From contig SMSO01000014.1 in the NCBI GenBank assembly GCA_004764695.1, positions 4,680,845 through 4,744,844 on the forward strand: a stretch of 64,000 nucleotides of DNA, read 5' to 3'. This stretch comes from Schizochytrium sp. TIO01 (lineage: Eukaryota; Sar; Bigyra; Thraustochytrida; Thraustochytriidae). The translations under genes were made by a program, and so were the position numbers. Positions 53,829 through 64,000 of the stretch are shown piece by piece; position 1 is the first letter of the stretch; each line of letters begins with the position of its first letter. The notes beneath the pieces were generated by a model that was not told where the DNA came from, did not search any database, and was given only the letters and a program-made list of their open reading frames with translations.

Positions 53829-54714
53829 CATCGCACACGTACCTCCGCCCTCGCCTCATCCTGATCACGTTGGCTTTGGGCAACTCACTCGATGACGGCA
53901 GTATTCTGCGGCAGCATTGAACATCGCCAAGGGGCGGGCCATTATTGATGCTTGCTAACAAAAAGTTTAATTGGAAATAAATAAATAAATTACGAAGTGC
54001 TAGCGTACTTGGTAAGGAGGGAGGGTACTTGCACAAGTAAGTAATCATAGTCCAAGTTTTTTTATTTTTATCAAGCAGATTTTACAATGCTCTTCTTCAA
54101 TTAGTTATTAAAAAACAAAGTGTAAGAAAGAGAAGAAAACAGGTAAAAGGTCAATCAATAAAATATTGCAAAAGCCAGACGCTCACATGTGTGTTGTCTC
54201 ACTTGCTCAGGCTATAAAATTCGAGGTCACAGCACCCAGGTAGATCGGAGAGTGAGCAGGTTCAAGCCCAACGCCTACCTTGAGCTTCTTCCCGTGACTC
54301 CTGGATGCAATCAGGCGATCATCATCATCTTCATCTTTAAACTGTCACGACTCAATCTGTCTGCATCTTCAATTTGGTTTGGTTTTTCCAACTAGCTACA
54401 ACTCTCTACACTATTAAGGACCGATTGATCAACGTGTGCATACGGTACCTACTCGCCAATTTGGCAGAGCACAACGCTCTCGTCTCGGCAATTACGACCA
54501 CGTTTGCACGGCGATGATGCTCCTGCTCGATCTACCTCCACCTCATCCATCTTATAAACTAGCAAATCGCACTGGTGCTGCTGGTCTGTTATCGATTCAC
54601 CATTTCTTCAACTTGCGAGCCTTCAGGACAAGCAAAGATCACAATCAATCAATTCATCTTCAATCCAAGTTGGAAACACCAAACAAAATGCACACCCTCT
54701 CTCCTCTGCTTTCA

Positions 54715-54766
54715 CAGCAGCAGCAGCAGCAGCATTAAACAACAGCAGCAGCAACACCACCACCAC
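54715..54766. repeat. CAG and CAC trinucleotide tracts
   Basis: Six CAG copies, a 7-base gap, then CAG units passing into CAC units. Confidence 0.88.
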
Positions 54767-55698
54767 TGCTAGCTAGTACCTCGTGGCGTGCTTTATGGCG
54801 ATCGACGCCATGATCCTCGCCATCTACTTCTTCTTCTTCTCACCCCATCCTTGATGACAAATCAAGTCTCTCTCGCTCCTGAACAGCTCTTCCCTCGCCC
54901 GCTCCGCAGCTTCAGCCCCTGAGCAAGCTCGCGAATCGCCCCACCAAATCACCGTTCTGATCTCACATTCTTGTGCATCAATGCTCTCGTCGTGTCCGAG
55001 TTGTCTACTACACTACAATAAACAAGAATAAATTAAAGAGCTGCTCGGCGCTCGATCACTGCAAAATGTGCGCCAGTTCCCACGAGCAGCAGCTCTGCAG
55101 CTTGCTTTCTCAGCCTTCTACGCTTCGATAATCAGTCAGTCAATCAGATCAATCAAGATTGCGATGGGTCGGTCAGTCAAGAAGAGCCTAGCTCCGCGTC
55201 TTCAAGTACCCTCGTCCGAGCCTCGAGCGCGATCTGCGTCAAGAGATCGGCGTCCACCGCGAGCGCGTGAATGCTCTCTTTCTTTCTTTCTTTCTTTCTC
55301 CACGCGCGCCGGTAATCGCACATTCTTTTATTCTGTTGTCTTTGTTTTGCTTTGCTTTCTTTTTCTTTTTCTTTTCTTTTTCTCTTTGTTTTCTTTTGTT
55401 TCCTTTTCCTATTTTCCCTTGATCTTCTCGATTCTCTCACAGCTATAGCTACCTACCACTACGTACAGCTATGGCTACATACAGCTAAGCAGCACGCTGT
55501 ACAGACAGACTGCCATCGCGTGAATGAATGAATGAATGAATGAAGTGCTTTTCTTTTCAGTTGCGCAGAAAAGCACGTTTTGCGAAACTCTTGATAGCGA
55601 GGAGGATCGAAAACGAATTTGCAAGGCAGGCAGGCAGCCAGCCAGGAAGAGAGAAGGCCTGCCATTCTGCCTATTACAATGAATGTATGTATTGTACG

Positions 55699-55722
55699 TG
55701 CTTGCTTGCTTGCTTGCTTGCA
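55699..55722. repeat. (TTGC)n microsatellite
   Basis: Five to six TTGC units, the same motif class as at 12779 and 20004. Confidence 0.9.
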
Positions 55723-56326
55723 AGATAGGGCTAAAAGCGAAGGAAAAAGAACTTTGAAAGAAGCGCGCTAGGGGTGGGTAGGACTCGCTTAGGTGAGGCT
55801 AGCCGTTCTTATCGCGCTGTCTATCCCAGCAGTTGTAGAGTTTCCGCTTTCTCCAAATGTGATCCTTTCTTCTTATCACGATTGCTCTATTCGTCTCGAG
55901 TTCTGAGCCTCTCGATGACGATGGTGAGCATGACGATAACGGCGATGCTGTCATTGCTGCTGCTGCTGCTGATGATGCTGATGATGGTGGTGGCGGGTCC
56001 TAGGCCATCTCCAGCTACGCGTTTCTTGCTTCGGTGTATCAGCCAGCTCGGCTTCTGTCGGCGAACTGAGCTGTCCTTCTCGACGAATCGCTATCCTCCG
56101 CAAAAGTTCTGCCAAAGGTTTGTTCCATTTCGAACTAAAAACAATCGATGAAAGAAAGTAAATGATTTTACATTTAAAATAGGAAAAAGAGGTAAATAGA
56201 CACTTAGCTAAGAAAAACAGGCTTTAAAGTAAACATAAAACAAATAAAACGATGATTGATTGATCTGCAAAAGCAAGAAGGAAAGACTGACTGCCTGCTG
56301 CAAATTGCTGTTGACCTGAATGCAAA

Positions 56327-56352
56327 TGAATGAATGAATGAATGAATGAATG
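56327..56352. repeat. (TGAA)n microsatellite
   Basis: Six TGAA copies. Confidence 0.92.
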
Positions 56353-57333
56353 ATCTCGTACTCTACGACACTTCGGCGGCCTCTGTAGATCGCTCGCCTG
56401 CTCCCTCTCTCCCTCGCTCCGTCCCCTCTGAGCGAAGCAAATAAAGGAGCCACAGGCAAATTGTCCATCTTTCTGTGGATAGATCAATCGCACACACATT
56501 CGTTCGTTTGCTACCTACTTTCAGTACCTGAAATTGAAACTAGAATAGGTAATTCGAGGCAATCTTGCACATATACATATATATATTTACATAAATAATC
56601 CCAAAGACAGGAGCCGCACTTTCCTACGATTGATTTTTTAATTTATTAACCTTTTTAAAACTAATTTAATTTGAGAAGTAAATGAAAAAGAAGAAAAGAA
56701 ACACCTCCTGCTACTAAAAGTTCCTCTTGTGACGAGTCTTCGTCCATAACACAACACACATAACAAATTGATTGAGAAACAAAGGAAACAAGCAGAGGAA
56801 GCTCCTACTAGCAGCGGTAAGGGACTCTTACGCCGGCAAGTTAGGGGAACGTGGGGAACTCAGTCTGCACATCCGGAGGTGGCCAACTCAGCGTCCTGCG
56901 CCTCCTCTGTGACTGGGTACACTGTAAATTTTTTATTCACAAAGGGGTGTGCTCTCCCCAGTGCGTAACTTCCCACACTCTGATTGTTAAAAAGGTACTT
57001 CCTCAGAGGTTCTGCAGAAAATACTCCCGCTACAGGCCAATGTTTGTTAACATCAATACAACAGACGAAAGTATTTGTCGAGAGTACACAGTGATAGAGG
57101 GGGAGAGGGAGTGAGGGAAGCTGTGGGAGTGATTTTGAGAGGAGAAAGGTGAGAAAGATATAGGATATATTTATAGACAGAGTGGTTGAGAGGAGAGGCG
57201 TTGGTATCTGTGTGGTTCTCCTCTCATCTTCCACTGGGACAAAGTCTTCCTCATGCTTCGAAGTCGTGCAGACCCACTACTACATTTGAATTCTACTTTC
57301 GTCTCTTCTTGACACCACTTCTATCTTGACACC

Positions 57334-58869
57334 ATGGTACGTTCACGGTCACTGAGGCCTCCGTGCAGGCTTTCTGCCTCAGCTGGTTGATACCTTCTTT
57401 ACCTCCGCGTTTGGTCCTGCGTATGTATCCATCTGTCGATGCGCCTCGTCGATTGTTCGATCGATTGATTGATCCATTCTTCTCTTGAGAGGGTTTTGTT
57501 CATTTTCGCTCACTCTTCTTGCGAGAGAGAGAGAGAGAGAGAGGTGGATCCTGTTCCTCTTCTGAAGACTCGCTGAGACGCTTCTTCTCCTGGTCCTTCC
57601 CTGGCAATGCCCGTGGCTAGCCTCTCCCAGGCTATCGTCCGTCTTTGTGTGCGTCTTCGACTTTCTGTGAATGATGGAATCGATTGATTGAGCTGTAAAT
57701 GTTTTCGTTTTTTAACATTGTGGATTGAGAAGATCAATCTCTCATAGAGAATAGATATATACATTATACTATGTGTATGTATATATATACCTATGAGAGA
57801 TAGATACATTCGCTTCTCTGTGCTTCTCTTTCTGTTTGTCTTCTTCTGTGTGTGGCACTGCTCACGAAGCAAGGGGAGGCGAACGTATGCGATGCCGGAG
57901 GCAAGCTGCCACACTGCAGCTTTCATAGCGGAGAAAGGAGTCGCTGTCAAGCAGGCGGTTCGAGTCGGTCCAGACTGGCAGTTTCTTCTTCATCAATCTT
58001 TTGCTCTTTCTTACATGCGTTGTGACGTACTATTATATGTATATGCATGTATGAATGTCCGCCTCCTACAAGGCAAGTCAAGTTAGAATCTGCCTGATGG
58101 GACCCGATGGGACCGGCGTCTTCTGTTGGAGATAGAAGGAAGGCCTTGTGCCTATCTTTTATAGACCATGAGGACTTGACGCTTCATCAGTAAAGTTTGT
58201 GTAAACGCTCATGCAATTGTAGAGAGCCAGGGGACGACAACGAGGGACTGCTGATATGGCGCGCGATTAGGAGAGAAGATGGCAACTATTATATAACGCT
58301 TAAAGAAAGAAAACCCGAGGCAGTGTGACGAATATGAGAATAAATGTTGATTGATGACTAACCTGCCGTGAATCTATAAACTGTAACCTCTACTTTGTGT
58401 TTCGGGTGTTTGATGTTGGTTGATTTTAAAATCACAGTCGGGCATCCAGTGCGAGGACAACTGTGTGACGGAGTTCAACAGGTTTAAGCTCCAGAACAGC
58501 CAGAAGGGCGAGAAGCGCCGCTACCTTATCTTCCGCATTCAGGACGAGAAGATCGTGCTCACCAAGGAGGGCCACGAGGACGAGACCTGGGGCGACTTCC
58601 TCGAGGCTCTCTCTGAGGTTGACAACGATGGTGCCTACGGTATCTTTGACTTCCACTGCAGAACCGACGACGACCGTATTCTCATGAAGGTTCTCTTTGT
58701 TGCCTGGAGCCCGGACACCCTCCCGGTCAAGCCCAAGATGCTTTACTCTTCTTCCCGTGAGCAGTTCAAGTCTGAGCTCGGCTCCGGTATCGCCTACTCT
58801 ATCCAGGCCACCGACATCTCTGACCTCGACGAGGAGGAGATCACCGAGATGGTCAAGAAGGGCCGCTAA
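57334..58869 (+). CDS. Cofilin / actin-depolymerising factor, 144 aa, intron directly after ATG
   Basis: An ADF/cofilin, which binds G- and F-actin and severs or depolymerises filaments in the cytoplasm. Exon 1 codes only the ATG (57334-57336, context CACCATGG). Exon 2 is 58438-58869 and begins TCGGGCATC, so the protein starts MSGIQCEDN. The Ser after Met is the usual regulatory phosphosite in the family. The ADF-H domain fills the protein: KRRYLIFRIQDEKIVL, then WGDFLEAL, YGIFDFHC, and the actin-binding block VLFVAWSPDTLPVKPKMLYSS (the family's 'f..W.Pd.a..k.KMlYas.k'), then ending in ITEMVKKGR. Length fits the family. Almost all codons end in C or G, or in T after Gly/Ala, so it is probably highly expressed. 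Without the intron, the exon-2 frame has no good ATG, which supports the split start. Confidence 0.93.
57337..58437 (+). other. Cofilin intron 1, 1101 bp, phase 0
   Basis: Donor GTACGT directly after the ATG, acceptor AAATCACAG before TCGGGC. It is about eight times as long as the only other intron seen. It carries a GA dinucleotide array (57522-57543), AT-rich TATA-like repeats near 57750-57800, and no supportable gene. Long first introns of highly expressed genes often carry enhancing elements; that role is inferred here. Confidence 0.88.
57522..57543. repeat. (GA)n dinucleotide
   Basis: About ten GA copies inside the cofilin intron. Confidence 0.92.
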
Positions 58870-61691
58870 ACGTGGTCATGACCCCTGCCCATATGCTATA
58901 TGCACCACGTTGCGTTGAAAAGATTGTGATTACAATAACAACAACAGCCACAGCACACTGTTGTCGCCGTCGCCGTTAGTTTCTTTTCGCAGTGTTTTTA
59001 TGCTTGCCTTTCGTCAACACTTGAACAAACACATTGATTGCAAAATCACCTAAAAAGCATTTCAATTTCTCATAAATCTGTTGTTTTTGTCGTTGTTATA
59101 TATTTCTTTGCTCATTCTGCACTCTTTTATCATTTTCCTCTGCCTCTTTCCTTTCCTTTCGCGAAGTCGCCGTCTATATACAACTTCCTCTGGTGGTGCG
59201 ACCCCAGCTTCTACCTCGACAGCATACTCATTATCCAATTTCCAAAGATCTGATTTGCTTCGTTCATGTGAGAAAGTTGTTCTGATTCAAATTTGGTTTA
59301 GACAAGACAAGTGCTTGATGCTCTACTCTAGAGATCGCGGATTGCTGTTCATGTATCTGTGATAATTGATAAAGTGATTTGGTTGCAATGAGGGTCAGTC
59401 ATTACGACGAGGTTTTTTACTTAAGCCAAACGATTTCACCTCATCACCTCTGACTGGGTTTGACTGCGATTTTTTCATAAATAATGTACACGTTCCTAAC
59501 CCAGCTTTCTTATATTCGCGCAACCTAACGAATTGGGTGTATCTCTGTCTTACTGGTCAGGTATTAAATAAATTAAAAGAAAGCTATGTAGCGATCACCG
59601 GTCTCCACTGTGAACACCTCAAATTCCTGTTATGGAGAAATGGTTGACAGAATCCCGCTTCTGAAAATTGGCATCAAGAATTGTATTTCCTACTTCATGC
59701 CACAGACGCGATACTCTGCCAAATTGCTTTTGCGCGGCTGGGTGCATCATCAGCAGGTGAAACGCTCCAAGTCTTTTGACCATTCTATTAACTAGCTCTG
59801 TATTTCACTGAGCAAATGCACCGGCTAGTTGTCCTTACTTTTATTTAATACATCATGTCATCGTAAAACCCTGAGCCGTCATTGAGGTGCAAAGAGTTCG
59901 AGGCTTGTTCATCGACCCAGTAGTGGAGCGGTCACTAAATTACAAGCAAGCAAGCAAGCAAGCGAGCGAACCTTCAGACAGGCACCTGATATTATGGTTG
60001 TTGTCGTTGTCATTGTCATTGTCATTGTCGTTGTACCCCTTCGTATGTGCAGCCATGATCTCTATAGTACTAGGCATTGCTGGGATCGCCGTTGAGGGCA
60101 GTTGGCACTACCTTAAGGTGACTTAGGTGCAGCTATTGGATGGAGGGAGAATATATAGATGTTGTGACGAAAGGCCTCTCATTGGCAGGCGGCGGCGGTG
60201 CCTTGTTGATCAGTACTTACTACCGTGTGCTGCGAGCTCCAAGTCCCTTTGCAAAGGTTGAAAATTCGTTGTTGTTTGCTCTTCGATTTCTTTTTCATTT
60301 CTCTAAAACAGCGCTTACCATACATACATATCATTCATTCATTCACTTTGAGTGTTTTTTTGTTTCGACAAACGAAACAATTTTACTTTTTTCCTGTTAT
60401 TGAAAGCAGGAAGAAAAGGTCTCATGTATTTGCGCCATCAAACGAAAAGAGTTGTTTCCAGCAACCCTGTGAACGGCTTGCAAGCAGGAGAGGATGCCCA
60501 TGCTTGCACTCACTCACTCCATCCTACACCCTGTGACCGGCCTGTTTCGTGGCCAGCCTCAGCATCGACAGCGCTAGATAGGTCATGAACACCATTAAGG
60601 CGACACAGCGACAAAGAAACGAACTCACTAATGAAACAACCAACACCTATTAGTGTTGCAGGTAGACAGGTGCTACGTGGCTACTTTGGGGTCGAGCGGA
60701 TGTAAAGTCTACTGTAGATTGCAGAGCACAAAGTGCGTTTTAAAAGTGCTCTATAGTATCTTGCGGCTTGCAAGTGAGGTATAGACGTTATAGGCTATAG
60801 TGGCGGCAGGAGAGGCGAATGCTAGTAGCGTCAGGGAATGAAGGATGAATAGAAAAAATTGTTAATTTATTTTAAGACAGAGGAATACCGAGTGATCGTG
60901 TGTGAGCGGTAAAGCAAGAAGCCCGGGCAACCTCTTGCCAAACGCGAGCTAGGGAAATCGAAATAGCATTGGAGCTTCTCTCAAAGGCACCGCTCTCTGC
61001 TTTCCCACGTGGCTCCGAGCCTCTGTCTCGGTCGTGCCTCATTCACCTCTTTTCCTCTGGGCTCTCCGGAAAAAGAGAGGAAAAATAACGAGAAAGAAAA
61101 GAGGAAATACAGGAATAAATACATACATACATACAAACAAAGAAACAAACAAACTGAGAAAAGCGCTCTCTAACAGAGCTCTTTTCGACGCAGACAAACA
61201 AGCGCTTCGGTTGATCGTGGGGCTCGAGGACGCTATTGAGGTCCTTGAGAGGAGCCAGGCGTCCCTTTGGGTTAGGAAAGGATCTGGCAGTAGACTCTAC
61301 AGGTATCAGAAGAGGAAAAGCAGTCCTTGGCACCAGTGCCAGGTGGCCTCTTTCTTTTCCGAAGATCTTGCCTTTTCACAGCATCAACCCTGCGTCAGGT
61401 GGAGTTTCTTTGGACAAGTGCCGTCTTTCAGGCAGCGTAGATAAAGTGTTCTTCGAGTCGTGTGTGTAGGAGTCTCGAGTGCTACATTTTCTAGTGTTTC
61501 TGTTCTTGTCTATTTTGGTTGCAAATAACTTGCTACTCTGTGGAGCAGAAGGTGAAATTGCAAGTGCAACCTATTCAAGTGGGTCTTGTGAATCTTGAAG
61601 CTCTACACAGCCGAAAAACTTAATTTCTTTGAGAAACTTGTAGATCTCAAACAGTTCCTTTTGCAAGACAAATAACACCCTTTTAGGCACA
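58870..61691. other. Intergenic region, cofilin / DNAJB12-like
   Basis: 2.8 kb without a supportable gene. The cofilin 3' UTR should lie in the first few hundred bases (AT-rich, ACAACAACAG near 58939). Repeats: AAGC at 59943-59963, GTCATT at 60000-60035, TACA/CAAA at 61119-61151. The last 200 bp before 61692 should hold the DNAJ promoter. Confidence 0.55.
59943..59963. repeat. (AAGC)n microsatellite
   Basis: Five AAGC units, followed 40 bp later by GTCATT hexanucleotides (60000-60035). Confidence 0.88.
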
Positions 61692-62852
61692 ATGATGAAC
61701 AAGGATGAAGCCCTCAGGGCACGGCAAATTGGCCACAAATACCTGTCAGAAGGAAACTATGAGAAGGCTATCAAGTTTCTTGAAAAGAGTGTGAGCATGT
61801 TCGATTCACCAGAAGCACGTGCGCTCTTAGCAAAGGCAAAACGAGGCCCTGACTCCAGTACAAACGCGAGTAGTGGGGCGAGCACCGCTAACAGTAGCAC
61901 CGGGGGATTTAGACGCCGCACAAACGCAAGTAGTGCTACCTCCTCGTCGTCGTCTTCAACTTCAAGTACTAGCGCACCCCAGGATACACGGCCATACACT
62001 GCAGAGCAGGTGCGCGTTGTGAAGGAAATTACTCGATGCAAGGACTTGTACACAATGCTTGGTGTTGAACGTTCAGCAACGGCGGTTGAAATCAAAAAGG
62101 CTTATCGTAAACGCGCAATTAAGGTGCACCCTGATAAAAACAGTGCGCCTGGTGCGGATGAAGCATTCAAGAGCATCAATAGGGCTTTTAGCATCCTTAG
62201 CGATGGCCAGAAAAGATCTGAATACGATACCTATGGCGAAACTTCAGACAACCCAGCGCAGTATGCCAGAAGACAACACGCTGATGATTTTGATCCAACT
62301 GACATTTTTCGGGAAGTATTTGGTGCCCAATTTGGTGGGGGTATGGGCGGTCCTGGCGTTCGCATGTACCATTTTGGACCCGGAGGTTTTCAGCGACAAG
62401 GTGCACGAGGGCAGGCTACCAACGCAGATCGGGCAGCTGGATTCTTGCAGATCCTTCCCATTCTTATTCTCTTTCTTTTGAGCTTTATTTCCCTTCCCCA
62501 AGCAAATGAGGGCACTTTTTCATTCAAGGCGACTACGCGCTTCCCAATTTACCACAAGACGGCAGAACCACACATCTATCCGGATATACCATTTTACGTA
62601 TCGCAGGATACACACAAGCGATGGCGTATGGATCCCCGCATGCGTTTTCATGTTGAACAGGATGTTATGCAAAATTACCATTCGCACTTGGAAAACCAGT
62701 GTCGTACGGACAAGAAAGACTACCGCCGGAGGAAGCTGGCTTCAATGGACCCAGCCAGCTGTGTGGAGCTTCAGAACATAAAAGATTTTATGCTTCAGAA
62801 AACTTCCAACAGCCGCATGAGCGGCAAGCGGCGAGTACAGTCTGATCCCTAA
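61692..62852 (+). CDS. DNAJB12/DNAJB14-type ER membrane J-protein, 386 aa
   Basis: A type II J-domain co-chaperone anchored in the ER membrane with its J domain in the cytosol. Relatives work with Hsp70 in quality control of membrane proteins. Residues 1-50 ([18 protein letters not shown], then [11 protein letters not shown]) match the family's N-terminal 'NKDEA..c...A......ALRFL.KA' helical region. A Ser/Thr/Asn-rich linker follows (51-105). The J domain is at about 115-180 ([26 protein letters not shown] at 146-148, [22 protein letters not shown]). A Gly/Phe-rich stretch is at about 215-240. One membrane helix ([16 protein letters not shown]) lies near 250-268. The rest is the C-terminal DUF1977-like region with [17 protein letters not shown]. 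Length and order match DNAJB12 (about 375 aa). The first ATG of the ATGATG pair is used. It is intronless. Confidence 0.93.
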   Translation: MMNKDEALRARQIGHKYLSEGNYEKAIKFLEKSVSMFDSPEARALLAKAKRGPDSSTNASSGASTANSSTGGFRRRTNASSATSSSSSSTSSTSAPQDTRPYTAEQVRVVKEITRCKDLYTMLGVERSATAVEIKKAYRKRAIKVHPDKNSAPGADEAFKSINRAFSILSDGQKRSEYDTYGETSDNPAQYARRQHADDFDPTDIFREVFGAQFGGGMGGPGVRMYHFGPGGFQRQGARGQATNADRAAGFLQILPILILFLLSFISLPQANEGTFSFKATTRFPIYHKTAEPHIYPDIPFYVSQDTHKRWRMDPRMRFHVEQDVMQNYHSHLENQCRTDKKDYRRRKLASMDPASCVELQNIKDFMLQKTSNSRMSGKRRVQSDP

Positions 62853-63687
62853 ATGATGCAATTGGCTCTTCTCCTTTGTTTCTGAGATTTTTGGTTCCCA
62901 TTCTCCTCAATGTCTTTGTGTTGGTCCTTCTTTGGCCGTTGCAAGTTTTCTCGATTTAGTGTTTTCTGTGACTGAAAAACAAACAAACTAGATTAACATA
63001 ACGAGTGCGGGAAAAGTTAAATGCTTGTCCCCTGCTTGTTGTTGTGAAGGTAGAGGAGGGAGGGCTGTTGAATACCACCCACTAATTTACCCCAAGTATA
63101 AACGATAATGTGTGCATCGCGCGAGGAGCGCTGATTCCCCCCCTTCTCTTTTAGATTCCTTGCTGTGTTCGTTGTTGTTTATTTGATTTCAGTAATTCTT
63201 TTCATCGACACTTTTGCATTTAGACTAGCTGCATCTATTGATGTGTTTCTGACTTCTATTACGTAGATCGTTATCCCCACGACTGAGAGGATACTTATAT
63301 ATACCTAGTACAACATTATGTGTGACAGAAGTTTCAATCTGCACCATATAGCGATTAGAAAGAACTCACACTTCTTTTCCAAAGGTAAAGTAAAAACGAA
63401 GGTGATAGTGTAATCAGCTAAATTTTCATACTCGATCAAATCTTGCTCGAATATTATTACTTCAACGTGTAGCAATGTACAATCATACTTCCTTTAAACT
63501 CTATCATACTTTAGAATATTAAGTTCATTGATAAGCTTGATTTCTAATCATGTTCTGCAATGACCCAGAATTTGAACTGGATTGTACAATGGTGGTAGAT
63601 CTTTGAGTTCGGTTACATTCGACCAGGTAATGCTCAAGTCCCGGCAACACAACATGTTTATTTTAAAACTCGTTTCCTCCCTCCAAA
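62853..63687. other. Convergent intergenic region, DNAJB12-like / FMN reductase
   Basis: 0.83 kb between two 3' ends, AT-rich with T-rich tracts. No gene seen. Confidence 0.65.
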
Positions 63688-64000
63688 TCATTTCTTGCCC
63701 GGCGCATTTCGCTGTGCAGGGTTGGACTTGAATGCAGCACTACTAAGGTCAACCTTTTCACGCTGCGATTTAGTTGCTTCAGACCACCACTCAAGCTGGT
63801 CAAAACCACGGCCGCTATATCCTGCCCATTGGTTTTCATCTACCTCAGGGAGCAGCGTGCCATCAGTATCCAACACTTTGTGTGCTTGCGGCACAAGGAT
63901 TTGAGCAGAAACAGAGAGGCATCCGAGTTCACCAAGATAGGTTCTCATGTTAACAGCAGCGCGAGCGCCGCCCCATTGACCCATAGAGTAGGCCACGATA
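63688..64000 (-). CDS. NADPH-dependent FMN reductase family, C-terminal part, partial
   Basis: A flavodoxin-like NAD(P)H:FMN/quinone reductase (family of yeast Lot6 and bacterial ChrR-like enzymes), probably cytosolic and redox-protective. Only the last 104 residues or so are in the window; the frame is open to the right edge. VAYSMGQWGGARAAVNMR matches the family's C-terminal 'v.YS.G..GG.RAa..LR' block. It is followed by LGCLSVSAQILVPQAHKVLDTDGTL and a C-terminal helix FDQLEWWSEATKSQR; the protein ends in a Lys-rich tail at a stop at 63688. The FMN phosphate loop (T/S-x-R-x-x-S) lies outside, so cofactor binding cannot be checked. Confidence 0.88.
   Translation of the reverse strand, partial: IVAYSMGQWGGARAAVNMRTYLGELGCLSVSAQILVPQAHKVLDTDGTLLPEVDENQWAGYSGRGFDQLEWWSEATKSQREKVDLSSAAFKSNPAQRNAPGKK

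Larger units (their letters stand above)
52110..57333. other. Second gene desert, second part (upstream of cofilin)
   Basis: About 5.2 kb with no supportable gene. Microsatellites increase toward cofilin: GTGA, TCAC, CAG, CTTT, TGAA, TTGC and GCT/GAT tracts, listed separately or noted here (CTTT 55278-55297, TGAA 55522-55542, GCT/GAT 55954-55990). The last 200 bp, CT-rich on the plus strand, should include the cofilin promoter and 5' leader; an ATG at 57253 opens a short upstream frame if it is transcribed. Confidence 0.5.

Noticed and set aside
54240-54280. GGTTCAAGCCC, like a tRNA B box
   Set aside because: No A box at the right distance, and no acceptor or T-stem pairing.
57950-57985. GGTTCGAGTC, like a tRNA B box, inside the cofilin intron
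   Set aside because: Flanking bases do not form a T stem, and no cloverleaf can be drawn.

Overview
This window is nuclear DNA of a unicellular eukaryote. It carries large, mostly intron-free genes read with the standard code, two short-consensus GT-AG introns, and eukaryote-only genes (DNA-PKcs, TFIIE-beta, cofilin, a DNAJB12/B14-type co-chaperone, an ARL6-like GTPase). The ARL6-like gene and a coiled-coil gene hint at a lineage with cilia. The intron-poor style and the very GC-biased codons of the highly expressed genes would suit a stramenopile such as a labyrinthulomycete, but the sequence alone does not prove that.

Layout. (1) 1-429, minus: the 5' end of an acetyl-CoA synthetase gene. 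(2) 430-22191: about 21.8 kb with no gene I can support, packed with tetra- and pentanucleotide arrays, including 86 uninterrupted copies of CTTTA, plus minisatellites and a perfect 36-bp palindrome. (3) 22192-48998: a compact block, almost free of microsatellites. In order it holds an extended SDR (+), TFIIE-beta (-), a 14-kb intronless DNA-PKcs gene (+), an RraA-fold protein (-), a PH-domain/coiled-coil protein split by an apparent frameshift (+), a coiled-coil protein (-), and a membrane-anchored ARL6-like GTPase with one intron (+). Neighbours alternate in strand, giving short convergent 3' gaps and divergent, promoter-like gaps. (4) 48999-57333: a second repeat-bearing desert of about 8.3 kb. 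(5) 57334-64000: cofilin, whose start codon is cut off from the rest of the gene by a 1.1-kb intron, then a DNAJB12/B14-like membrane J-protein (+), and the 3' end of an NADPH-dependent FMN reductase gene (-) that runs off the window.

The genes do not form one pathway. They cover DNA repair signalling (DNA-PKcs), general RNA polymerase II transcription (TFIIE-beta), central carbon metabolism (acetyl-CoA synthetase), actin turnover (cofilin), ER-associated folding (DNAJB12/B14-like) and membrane traffic or ciliary function (ARL6-like).

The most interesting points are: a dense SQ/TQ cluster in DNA-PKcs, placed like the human autophosphorylation cluster; an ARL6-like GTPase with a multi-pass membrane N-terminus and Asn where catalytic Gln is expected; the ATG-intron structure of cofilin; and the sharp split between microsatellite-rich deserts flanking the GC3-rich genes and the repeat-poor gene block. 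I recognised no tRNA, rRNA, CRISPR array, retroelement or virus-like element. All family calls come from reading motifs by eye, without a database search.
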